A stretch of DNA of 64,000 bases from Chloroflexota bacterium (GTDB lineage: Bacteria; Chloroflexota; Anaerolineae; Aggregatilineales; Phototrophicaceae): NCBI GenBank assembly GCA_026707745.1, contig JAPOWG010000103.1, positions 46,033 to 110,032 of the forward strand, given 5' to 3'. Within the stretch, counting starts at the first letter, position 1, and every line of letters starts with the position of its first letter. Below the pieces are notes generated by a model. The model searched no databases. It was not told the origin of the DNA and saw only the letters and a list, made by a program, of their open reading frames with translations. Positions 16,896 through 24,583 of the stretch are shown piece by piece. A program made the position numbers and the translations under genes.

Positions 16896-17714
16896 ATGAA
16901 GCGCTTTGCAGCGAAGATCGCATATGATGGCACGGGCTATTTCGGTTTCCAGCGGCAACCGGAGCCAACGGCGACGGTACAGCAAGCGCTTGAAAGGGCT
17001 ATAGCGCGCGTCACACGGCAGCGGATCGCCGTGCTCGCGGCCGGAAGAACGGATACCGGTGTGCATGCCCTGGGCCAGATGATCGCCTTCGATGCGGACT
17101 GGAATCACGCGGAAAGCGATCTCTTGCGCGCGATAAATGCGGAGCTTCCCATGGACATCGCGCTGCAAGAACTCTGGAGGCAGGACGGTTTCCATCCGCG
17201 CTTTGACGCGCTTTGGAGGCAATATGTTTATCGTATCGCGACCCCGACCACGAGGAATCCGCTGCTGAATGGGCGAGTGTGGCAGCTTGTTGGGGGGAGT
17301 ATCGATCTTGGCGCGCTACAAGACGCAGCCGCATTGTGCCTCGGCGAGCAGGACTTCGCGGCTTTTGGAACCCCGCCGCAAGAAGGCAGCGGCAATACGA
17401 TTCGCGAGGTGTTTACTTCAAGATGGGACCTGGAAGAGAACGATCAAGGCCGCTTTTATATGTACCGCGTACGCGCGACCGCATTTCTTTATCATATGGT
17501 GCGGCGTATGGTCGGGACGATGGTGCAAGCTGGCAGTGGCAAAATAGATCTTGTGGAATTTGAGGAAATACTAAAAAGTCGTGACATTCAACGGGCGAAA
17601 GTCTTGGCGCCGGCCATGGGGCTAACCTTGGAAGCGGTGGGTTATCCATCACCGGAGGGGGCGGCGATTTCAAGGCCGCCTCGCAAGCTGGCGCCGGAAG
17701 CTGAACTGGAGTGA
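16896..17714 (+). CDS. truA: tRNA pseudouridine(38-40) synthase TruA
   Basis: Modifies U38-U40 in tRNA anticodon arms; 272 aa from ATG 16896. The catalytic aspartate lies in AAGRTDTGVHALGQ. YFGFQRQPEPTATVQQALE at the start and FLYHMVRRMVGTMVQAGSG in the C-terminal half are typical. A TTG at 16878 in frame would overlap rplQ and is less likely. It overlaps the GTG-adjacent region of rplM. Confidence 0.95.
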   Translation: MKRFAAKIAYDGTGYFGFQRQPEPTATVQQALERAIARVTRQRIAVLAAGRTDTGVHALGQMIAFDADWNHAESDLLRAINAELPMDIALQELWRQDGFHPRFDALWRQYVYRIATPTTRNPLLNGRVWQLVGGSIDLGALQDAAALCLGEQDFAAFGTPPQEGSGNTIREVFTSRWDLEENDQGRFYMYRVRATAFLYHMVRRMVGTMVQAGSGKIDLVEFEEILKSRDIQRAKVLAPAMGLTLEAVGYPSPEGAAISRPPRKLAPEAELE

Positions 17715-17719
17715 ACAAG

Positions 17720-18163
17720 ATGAGACAACGGATACAAACAACCTACGCAACCACGCCCTCTGTCATAGAGCGCGGCTGGTGGGTGATTGATGCGCGGGGC
17801 ATGACCCTGGGCAGGCTCGCCTCCAAGGTGGCGCCGATCTTGCGTGGCAAGCATAAGCCCTATTTCACGCCGCACCTCGATACCGGCGACTATGTAATTA
17901 TTGTCAACGCGGAAAAGATTCATGTGACAGGCAAACGCATGGATCAGAAGATATATTATCGTCATAGCGGCTATCCCGGCGGCTTGAAAAAGATGACCCT
18001 GCGCGAGTTGATGAAACGACGCCCAACGCGCGCGCTAAAGCTCGCCATCAAAGGCATGTTGCCGAAAGGCCCCCTGGGGCGTCAAATGATGACAAAACTG
18101 AAAGTTTATGCGGGTGCGGAGCATCCGCACCAGGCGCAGCAGCCGCAAGCCCTGGACATTTAG
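17720..18163 (+). CDS. rplM: 50S ribosomal protein L13
   Basis: L13, 147 aa. WWVIDARGMTLGRLASKVAPILRGKHKPYFTPH and the LPKGPLGRQMMTKLKVYAGAEHPHQAQ ending are diagnostic. ATG 17720 is preferred over GTG 17711 because GGAG (17708-17711) then sits 8 nt upstream. Confidence 0.95.
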   Translation: MRQRIQTTYATTPSVIERGWWVIDARGMTLGRLASKVAPILRGKHKPYFTPHLDTGDYVIIVNAEKIHVTGKRMDQKIYYRHSGYPGGLKKMTLRELMKRRPTRALKLAIKGMLPKGPLGRQMMTKLKVYAGAEHPHQAQQPQALDI

Positions 18164-18207
18164 GCGCGCCCGAAGCGCACGTGTAGTACCGAAAAAGGAG
18201 CGAAGCA

Positions 18208-18603
18208 ATGTCAGCACAATATTACGAGGGTATCGGCCGCCGCAAGTCGTCGTCGGCGCGCGTGCGTCTTTTCCCGGGTGGTACGGGCCTGTTCATTATC
18301 AATGGCAAAGAAGCGCGCGAGTATATGCCCCGCCTGGGCGATATGGAAATCTGCACAGCGCCCTTGACCCACATTGGGCAAGAGCGCAGCTATGATATCT
18401 CGGTGCATGTCAATGGTGGTGGCGTCACCGGGCAGCGAGACGCGATCCTTCTCGGCATCGCCCGCGCTTTGGAAAAGATAGATCCGGATTTGCGCGGCAC
18501 CTTGAAGCGGGAGGGTTTCTTGTCGCGTGATGCGCGGGTCAAAGAACGGAAGAAACCGGGTCTGAAACGCGCGCGCAAGGCGCCCACCTATACCAAGCGC
18601 TAG
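18208..18603 (+). CDS. rpsI: 30S ribosomal protein S9
   Basis: S9, 131 aa, whose C-terminal tail (KKPGLKRARKAPTYTKR) reaches the P-site tRNA. GIGRRKSSSARVRLFPG and the GGGVTGQRDAILLGIARAL core are typical. AAAAAGGAG SD. It is the last gene of the superoperon; a terminator follows 23 nt later. Confidence 0.97.
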   Translation: MSAQYYEGIGRRKSSSARVRLFPGGTGLFIINGKEAREYMPRLGDMEICTAPLTHIGQERSYDISVHVNGGGVTGQRDAILLGIARALEKIDPDLRGTLKREGFLSRDARVKERKKPGLKRARKAPTYTKR

Positions 18604-18626
18604 AACGAATTGAGCCCCGTTTGCGC

Positions 18627-18670
18627 AGCAGCCATTTGATTGCAACGAGCATTTGGCTGCTTTTCTTTTC
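18627..18670 (+). terminator. Rho-independent terminator after rpsI
   Basis: 8-bp stem AGCAGCCA (18627-18634) / TGGCTGCT (18654-18661) with a 19-nt loop and the tail TTTCTTTTCCC. It ends the ribosomal superoperon. Confidence 0.75.
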
Positions 18671-19103
18671 CCAGGTCCCTGCGCGATCCAAACTGCTCAG
18701 TTGCTTGTATAAGCCTTCACGGATTGTTTTGCCGGCGATGGTGAGTGGTTCCAAGTTGGTCATGCGAAAAAGCGATCCCTGCGATTCTACCCCATCCCCG
18801 ACTGGCTCCAAAGTGTCGACGCGTCCTGCGCGACCGGCGGTCTGTGTCTACGCGACCGGCGGTCAGTGTCTACGCGACCCTTGGCTCACCCGCAATCGCG
18901 GGGGCATTTCCCGCTTTCCTGCCGACAACCTGGCCTGTCCTCAGCTTCCTGTCTGGGCAGGGCTACCCCCCCCCCCCTCGTATACATACTGTATCTATAC
19001 TGTTACCCAAAAACGGGTCAAGGGCACGTTTCGGGAATTGGAGGACGAATTGCGCTGCATTGAGCGCTTGCGCGCTTCGTAAAATCGCAGCGGACAACTG
19101 TTT
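18671..19103. other. Intergenic region with family A repeats and a C12 tract
   Basis: No convincing gene. It holds the family A repeat array (18812-18880), a stem of CCCGCAATCGCGGG type near 18889, and a run of 12 cytosines at 18966-18977 followed by TACATACTGTATCTATACTGT, an AT-rich stretch that could be part of the promoter of the next gene. Confidence 0.5.
18812..18880 (+). repeat. Family A repeat, three tandem units
   Basis: About 22-bp unit GTGTCTACGCGACCGGCGGT repeated: a first diverged unit (GTGTCGACGCGTCC), a second and a partial third. The same GGTCAGTGTCTACGCGACC core recurs at 51974-51996 (minus), 54622-54686, 56558-56621 and 63549-63580. Without spacers of constant length it is not CRISPR. 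Confidence 0.7.
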
Positions 19104-20558
19104 ATGATTACTGTGATAGGTCTAGGTCCAGGCTCAATTGAAGACATGTCTCTGCGTGCCTGGGGCAAGCTGCAAGACGTGAAAAGACTTTATGTTCGCA
19201 CGCGCCGTCATCCCTGCGTTCCCCACTTGCCCTCCCACCTGGACATTATCAGTTTCGACGATGTTTACGAAGCTTTTGATGAGTTTGATGACGTTTATCG
19301 CGAAATCTGCGATCGCCTTGTGAAGAAAGCGCGGTCGGGCATCGACCTTGTTTACGCGGTGCCGGGCGACCCGCTAGTGGGCGAAGCTACAGTGACGCGG
19401 CTCGTACAGCGGGCATCCTCGGAAGGCTTAAAGCTGGAGATCGTCAATGGCATCAGTTTCATCGAGCCATGCCTGGCTCTCCTGGGCATTGATGCGCTCG
19501 ACGGTTTACAGATACTTGATGCGCTGGAGATCGCGGCGCAATATCACCCGCCGATGAATCCGGCCAAACCGGCGCTTCTGGCGCAGGTCTACAGTAAAGT
19601 CGTGGCGTCGAACCTCAAACTTGCCTTGATGAACCAATACCCGGATACCTTTGCCGTCAAATTGATCCACGGCGCCGGGCGGGACGAGGCGATCGTGGAA
19701 AAACTCTGTCTCTATGAAATCGATCGTAGCGACAAAATCGACGTTATGACAGCACTTTTTCTACCGGCGCTGCATCCCTTGAGCAGTTTCGAATCTTTTC
19801 AAGACATCATAGCCCATTTGCGTTCGCCCGAAGGCTGCCCCTGGGATCGAGAGCAGACTCATCAGTCCTTGCGCCCCTTTTTGATCGAAGAGACTTACGA
19901 AGTGCTGGATGCGCTCGATGCTGAAGATCCAAAAGCGCTGTATGAAGAGTTGGGCGACTTGTTGTTGCAGATCGTCTTGCATACGCAAATTGCCATCGAC
20001 AATGGCGAGTTTTTCATGTCGGACATCTTGCAGCACTTGAACAAAAAAATGATCCGTCGCCATCCGCATGTCTGGGGCGATGTTGATGTTCAGGGCGATC
20101 CGAGCCAGGTGGCCAGCAATTGGGAAGACATCAAAAGATCCGAGCAAGTCAGTGCCGGCGGGGAAGAGCGCTCGCTTCTGGATGGCGTACCAAAAGGCGC
20201 GCCCGCATTGCTCGTCGCGCATCAATACTCGAAGCGCGCCTCCAAAGTCGGCTTCGACTGGCCAGATGCCAGCGGCGTCGAAGAGAAAGCCAAGGAGGAG
20301 TTTAACGAGATCTTCGCCTCCGATACGCCCGCGGAAAAAAAACAAGAGATCGGCGATCTCATCTTTGTATTGGTGAATTGGCTGCGCTGGCTCGGCGTCG
20401 ATGATCCCGAAAGCCTGTTGCGTGAAATCAATGCCAAGTTCTACCGGCGTTTTGCCTATGTTGAAGCGCGCGCGCGCGGGAAGGGAGGCGCGCTCTCGGA
20501 CTACTCGCTGGAGGAACTCGATGAGTTCTGGCAAGCGGCCAAGCGCGCCGGGCTCTAA
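19104..20558 (+). CDS. mazG: YabN/MazG family: methylase-like domain fused to nucleoside triphosphate pyrophosphohydrolase
   Basis: 484 aa. The N-terminal ~220 residues form a tetrapyrrole methylase-like (SAM-binding) domain starting MITVIGLGPGSIEDMSLRAW with VYAVPGDPLVGEATV. The C-terminal part is MazG: SPEGCPWDREQTHQSLRPFLIEETYEVLDAL with the EExxE/ExxD metal motif (YEELGDLLLQIVLH), and a second MazG-like repeat at EKKQEIGDLIFVLVNWLRWL. Likely hydrolyses non-canonical NTPs; the methylase part may be inactive. It overlaps the next gene by 1 nt (TAATG). Confidence 0.9.
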   Translation: MITVIGLGPGSIEDMSLRAWGKLQDVKRLYVRTRRHPCVPHLPSHLDIISFDDVYEAFDEFDDVYREICDRLVKKARSGIDLVYAVPGDPLVGEATVTRLVQRASSEGLKLEIVNGISFIEPCLALLGIDALDGLQILDALEIAAQYHPPMNPAKPALLAQVYSKVVASNLKLALMNQYPDTFAVKLIHGAGRDEAIVEKLCLYEIDRSDKIDVMTALFLPALHPLSSFESFQDIIAHLRSPEGCPWDREQTHQSLRPFLIEETYEVLDALDAEDPKALYEELGDLLLQIVLHTQIAIDNGEFFMSDILQHLNKKMIRRHPHVWGDVDVQGDPSQVASNWEDIKRSEQVSAGGEERSLLDGVPKGAPALLVAHQYSKRASKVGFDWPDASGVEEKAKEEFNEIFASDTPAEKKQEIGDLIFVLVNWLRWLGVDDPESLLREINAKFYRRFAYVEARARGKGGALSDYSLEELDEFWQAAKRAGL

Positions 20559-21322
20559 TGAAGACCTCCGCGTTCAGCTTGGAAGGCGCGCTCTCGGTCT
20601 CGGCGGCGCTCAAGGCGGGCAGTCGCGAAGTTTTCGAAATATTGATCGACGACGACAAGCGCTTTGACCAGCGGCTGGATGAACTGCGTCTTCGCGCCAA
20701 AGGGGCCGCGGTTAACCTCAAATATGTTCCCACAAGCGAGATAGAAGCTTACGCGACGGGCAATTCACACGGCGGCGTGATCGCGCTGGCGGGCGCAAGA
20801 CGATTCGAACGTATGGCAGATTTGATCCCGCCGGACAAACCCGCGTTCGTCGCCATGCTCGATGGGATTGAAGACCCTTACAACTTTGGCTTCGCCCTTC
20901 GCGCGCTTTACGCTGCTGGCGCCGATGGCTTGGTCTTGCGGGAACGCAACTGGACCAGCGCGAGCGCCATCGTAGGGCGATCCAGCGCGGGGGCTTCGGA
21001 ATTAATGCCGATAGCGCTAGCGGAAAGCGTCATGGAAGCAGCCAGCTTTTTTCGTCAGAGGGGACTGGCTGTGGCGACCGCCGCGAAGTCATCCGCTAGC
21101 GTTTCGCTTTTCGAGGCGGAACTAACACAGCCTGTTTTTGTCGTATTCGGGGGCGAGCGCCGTGGCGTCACGCGCTCATTTCAGCGGGGCGCGGATCTAC
21201 TGTTGGAAATCCCCTACGGGCGTCCCTTTGGCCAGTCCCTGGGCGCTGTGAGCGCCGTTTCAATCCTGGCCTATGAAGTGATGCGCCAACGGCGCCATTC
21301 CGGCGTCGGCGCCGTTGAATAG
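20558..21322 (+). CDS. SpoU/TrmH-family RNA 2'-O-methyltransferase
   Basis: 254 aa. An N-terminal substrate-binding region (NSHGGVIALAGAR near residue 70) precedes the SPOUT knot: motif 1 DGIEDPYNFGFALRAL, motif 2 FGGERRGVTRSF, motif 3 IPYGRPFGQSLGAVSAVSILAYEV. In motif 3 the usual SLNVS reads SLGAVS, so the conserved Asn is displaced. RlmB-like in layout, but the target (rRNA or tRNA) cannot be assigned. Coupled to mazG. Confidence 0.82.
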   Translation: MKTSAFSLEGALSVSAALKAGSREVFEILIDDDKRFDQRLDELRLRAKGAAVNLKYVPTSEIEAYATGNSHGGVIALAGARRFERMADLIPPDKPAFVAMLDGIEDPYNFGFALRALYAAGADGLVLRERNWTSASAIVGRSSAGASELMPIALAESVMEAASFFRQRGLAVATAAKSSASVSLFEAELTQPVFVVFGGERRGVTRSFQRGADLLLEIPYGRPFGQSLGAVSAVSILAYEVMRQRRHSGVGAVE

Positions 21323-21471
21323 CGCGGGAGGCTACGTGAGCGATTGCGATGTCCCGCATGCATAAGTTGGCTCTGGCAGAGCTTGATCCCTATCTTGCTG
21401 TCGCGATTCTCCAACCTCTGGTACTATGCGGTTAAGCCGCGCTCAAGGCATATCACATCAGGAGATTATCG

Positions 21472-22545
21472 ATGAAAGCAGTCATTCTCACGGCTGGGCA
21501 GGGTACCCGTTTGCGCCCGGTGACTTTGACCATGCCCAAATCACTGGTCCCCGTCGCCAATCGCTGGCTGATTGCCTATGCCATAGATGTGCTCAAATTG
21601 GCTGGCCTCAACGACATCGGCATAGTCGTTAACAGCTTGAGTTCGCCAATTGTCGCCTTACTGCGGGACGGGAAATCGCTAGGCGTGAATATCGAATACA
21701 TCGTGCAAGAAAAACAGAAAGGACTGGCCCACGCGATCGGGCTTTGCAAGTCATTTGTTGGCGACGAACCATTTACCGTCTTTCTCGGTGACAATATTTT
21801 TCAAGACAGAATGACCGAGCTGTTGACGTCTTTCGCTGATTCAAGCGCGGAAGCGAAGATCGTGCTGGGCGAAGTACCGGATCCCACACGCTTTGGAATC
21901 GCGGAGATTGAGCAGGGTCGCATCGTACGGGTGGTCGAAAAGCCGCAAGACCCGCCCTCCAATCTGGCGATTACCGGCGTCTACCTGTTTCGCAAGTCGG
22001 TCTTCGACGCCATTAGCCGTATCCAACCCTCCGGGCGCAACGAACTGGAGATCACCGATGCCATTCAAGTGCTGATCAGCGATGGACATCCAGTCGCTTC
22101 ATATGAACTTGCCGGATGGTGGATTGATGCTGGCAAGCCTGACGCCATCATCATGGCGAATCAATTGGTACTGGAGGAATTGCCCTATACGCCGGCGCCG
22201 GAAAACGGCGGACAAGTCGAGGGCCAAAGCGAAGTCTCGCATCGTGTCCTCATCGGCAAAAACAGCCGAGTGATCGACAGCGTTATTCGCGGCCCCGTGA
22301 TCATCGGCAATGATACCGTCATCTGCAATAGTTACATCGGACCCTATACGGCACTGGGAGACAACGTGGTTGTCGAAGGCAGCGAAATCGAAGCCAGCAT
22401 CGTGATGAAAAACTGCGAAATACGCAACATTCAGGGTCGCATCGACCGCAGCCTGCTAGCGGATAACGCGCGTGTGACCTCGGCGCCGCACATGCCGGTG
22501 GCTCACCGGTTTGTCCTGGCTGAAAACAGTTACGTGCAATTCTAG
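21472..22545 (+). CDS. Glucose-1-phosphate nucleotidyltransferase, long form
   Basis: 357 aa. The nucleotidyltransferase signature GQGTRLRPVTLTMPKSLVPV opens the N-terminal Rossmann domain; FLGDNIF holds the metal-binding Asp and GWWIDAGKPDAI the C-terminal substrate site. From about residue 245 hexapeptide-like repeats (VIRGPVIIGNDTVICNSYIGPYTALGDN) form a left-handed beta helix. Probably makes dTDP- or UDP-glucose for surface glycans; compare the glycan cluster at 23.5-29 kb. SD AGGAG upstream of ATG 21472. Confidence 0.88.
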   Translation: MKAVILTAGQGTRLRPVTLTMPKSLVPVANRWLIAYAIDVLKLAGLNDIGIVVNSLSSPIVALLRDGKSLGVNIEYIVQEKQKGLAHAIGLCKSFVGDEPFTVFLGDNIFQDRMTELLTSFADSSAEAKIVLGEVPDPTRFGIAEIEQGRIVRVVEKPQDPPSNLAITGVYLFRKSVFDAISRIQPSGRNELEITDAIQVLISDGHPVASYELAGWWIDAGKPDAIIMANQLVLEELPYTPAPENGGQVEGQSEVSHRVLIGKNSRVIDSVIRGPVIIGNDTVICNSYIGPYTALGDNVVVEGSEIEASIVMKNCEIRNIQGRIDRSLLADNARVTSAPHMPVAHRFVLAENSYVQF

Positions 22546-22561
22546 GTAAACGCGGGCGACT

Positions 22562-22972
22562 TCATTTGAGCGGACGTGGCGGCAAGACTCCTTTGCTTGC
22601 CAGGAAGGCATCATCCGGTCCCTGCCAGGCAACGAGCGCGAAATCGACTTTATCTCGCTGATCGAAGACGACGCCCTCCGATTCCAATAATTGGCGCTGC
22701 TCGTTCGCCTGGGCGCTGCCGATGGGAAAGCTGATCTTGCCTTGACTATTGATAACGCGATGCCAGGGGATGGACTTCCCGCGCGGGGTTTTGCGCAGCG
22801 CTGTGCCCACCCAGCGCGGAGCGAGATTCTTCATTTGGACCGGGTCCATATCGTCTTCCGGAGGGATCATCGAGGCAATCTGACCATAACTGCTCACCTT
22901 GCCCGGCGGAATCTGGCAGACTATATCCCAGACCGTTTCAAAAAAACTGCGCGCATTTGGGGGATTGAACAT
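22562..22972 (-). CDS. Alkyltransferase-like protein (ATL), DNA damage recognition
   Basis: 136 aa, MGMT DNA-binding domain. The active-site motif of O6-alkylguanine transferases, PCHRV, here reads PWHRVIN with Trp at residue 70, the hallmark of ATL proteins, which bind O6-alkylguanine without repairing it and hand the lesion to nucleotide excision repair. The Arg region RWVGTALR is kept. Its 5' leader is repeat family C; the SD AGGAG is only 3 nt from the ATG. Confidence 0.9.
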   Translation of the reverse strand: MFNPPNARSFFETVWDIVCQIPPGKVSSYGQIASMIPPEDDMDPVQMKNLAPRWVGTALRKTPRGKSIPWHRVINSQGKISFPIGSAQANEQRQLLESEGVVFDQRDKVDFALVAWQGPDDAFLASKGVLPPRPLK

Positions 22973-22975
22973 CAG

Positions 22976-23066
22976 CTCCTGCTTATCTAAACGGCCTCGC
23001 TCATGCGACGTGAAGGATTGCTATTTTGCGTGAGCGGGACAGACCTTTTCGCTGCCGCCGCGCGGC
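22976..23066 (-). repeat. Family C repeat ahead of the ATL gene
   Basis: Reads on the minus strand GCCGCGCGGC, GTCCCGCTCACG, CAAAATAGCAA, GTCGCATGAGCG, then GTTTAGATAAGCAGGAGC, which contains the SD of the ATL gene. Shorter than the rplW-rplB copy by a few bases in the first half. Confidence 0.8.
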
Positions 23067-23136
23067 TCCCGATAGTGAAGTCAAGACCATAGCGGTCCGG
23101 ATTCTGAAGACTCAGCACATTAACCGAGGATGAAAC

Positions 23137-23493
23137 ATGCAAATGACAGGCCTGACCATCGCCGTCAATCGCATGGACGACATGGTGGAATTCTATAACG
23201 CCGTCTTTGACGCCCGGCTCAAACCCACCGTCCATATCGGCGATCAACAGTTTTATGGCGGCAAAATCGGCGAATTGGAATTGACGCTTTGCCCAAACGC
23301 AATCGCCGGCGTCGTTGCGGACCAAAATCGGCAGCAGTTCCGTTTTGCCGTGGACGATATCGCTGAGGTGATGAAGAAAGGCAGGGCGCATCACGGCTGC
23401 GAGATCAATCCGATTGACGAGTACAAGGGCGCGAAAGTGGCGTCCCTTGCTGATCCGGACGGCAATACGATTGAGTTTGTCGAACTGCTCTGA
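23137..23493 (+). CDS. VOC (glyoxalase/bleomycin-resistance) family protein
   Basis: 118 aa with a single vicinal oxygen chelate module: two beta-alpha-beta-beta-beta units, starting MTGLTIAVNRMDDMVEFYNAVFDARLKP and ending VASLADPDGNTIEFVELL. The final Glu is a usual metal ligand. Substrate unknown; could be a lyase, dioxygenase or antibiotic-binding protein. It runs divergently from the ATL gene. Confidence 0.8.
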   Translation: MQMTGLTIAVNRMDDMVEFYNAVFDARLKPTVHIGDQQFYGGKIGELELTLCPNAIAGVVADQNRQQFRFAVDDIAEVMKKGRAHHGCEINPIDEYKGAKVASLADPDGNTIEFVELL

Positions 23494-23496
23494 TAG

Positions 23497-24489
23497 CTAG
23501 CCATCGCCAATGCTCCTTGAGAGTTCCTCAGGCGAAGGCGCATAATTGCCCAAGTGCCGCACGACAACACCGCTCGCGTAGTTGGACAGCAGGACCGAAT
23601 CTTCGGCATCAAGCCCGGCAGCCAGGGACAAGGTAATCACTGCAATAGCGGTATCGCCCGCGCCGACTGTGTCAAAGACATCGCTCACTTGTGGACTTGG
23701 ACAGATTGTCGTGCCGGCATCGGTCGCCAGGGCTGCGCCTCTGTTACCCATAGTGACGATTGTCGCATGCTTGACAGAAAACTCCTCATGAAGGGTGACA
23801 GCGGCGTCGCGGTAATCGTCGTCCGTCGCCAGTTCGCGATTGAGTTGTCGCTCTGCGTCGGCGGCGTTGCACTTGACGACATCAACTTCGGCGAAGCGGG
23901 CGAACTTGCCTTGCACGTCTGCCGTCAACAATATGTTGTGCTCACGGCACAAATCCCGAATTCGTTTCACCAAAGTCGGTGTGAGCAATCCGCCATGATA
24001 CTGCGACAGGAGCACTGCGTCGAGGGAACTGATATTGTCGCCCGCGAATCTGACGATTTTAGCTTCCGTCGCCTCATCGATGGGATCGCGCGAGATCGTA
24101 TCGATGCGCGTCACCTGTTGCGGGAATCGCAGCCCCATTTGCGCCATGACCCGGGTCTTTACGGTAGTCGGCCGGTCGGCGCAGGTCAGCACTCCGGCCC
24201 AGTCGATGCCTTGATCGTTGAGGACCCTAAGTAACTTTTCGCCATACTCGTCGGCGCCAATCACGCCAACCTGAATGGCTCGGCTGCCCAAGGCGACGAT
24301 ATTTGCCGCCGGATTGGCGGCGCCGCCGGCGATGAAGCGCGTCGATTCCAATTCCAATACCGGAACCGGCGCTTCTCTGCTCATGCGGGTGGCGCGCCCA
24401 GTGATATACTCGTCGAGAATCACATCGCCCAGGACTAAGACAGTCTTGCGCGCCAAGCGCGTCACGCACCTTTTCAGCTTCGCCGACAT
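23497..24489 (-). CDS. PfkB-family sugar kinase, heptose-7-phosphate kinase-like (HldE domain I)
   Basis: 330 aa. VLVLGDVILDEYITGRATRMSREAPVPVLE is the start typical of HldE/RfaE domain I; GGAANPAANIVALGS is the sugar site and DTVGAGDTAIAV the catalytic anion hole with the general base. The nucleotidyltransferase half of bifunctional HldE is absent. A role in ADP-heptose or related sugar-phosphate synthesis fits the heptosyltransferase domain in the next gene upstream. Confidence 0.85.
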   Translation of the reverse strand: MSAKLKRCVTRLARKTVLVLGDVILDEYITGRATRMSREAPVPVLELESTRFIAGGAANPAANIVALGSRAIQVGVIGADEYGEKLLRVLNDQGIDWAGVLTCADRPTTVKTRVMAQMGLRFPQQVTRIDTISRDPIDEATEAKIVRFAGDNISSLDAVLLSQYHGGLLTPTLVKRIRDLCREHNILLTADVQGKFARFAEVDVVKCNAADAERQLNRELATDDDYRDAAVTLHEEFSVKHATIVTMGNRGAALATDAGTTICPSPQVSDVFDTVGAGDTAIAVITLSLAAGLDAEDSVLLSNYASGVVVRHLGNYAPSPEELSRSIGDG

Positions 24490-24583
24490 ACGATTTTGCT
24501 CTGCGGGCTTGTGGCCAGGTTCCGCCAGTTTACATCAGTGCGCTTGATATACGATAGACTTGACTTAGGGACGCTACCCAGGG

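Noticed and set aside
18812..18880. Direct repeats resembling a short CRISPR array
   Set aside because: Units are directly adjacent without spacers, occur elsewhere inside hairpins, and no cas gene is present.
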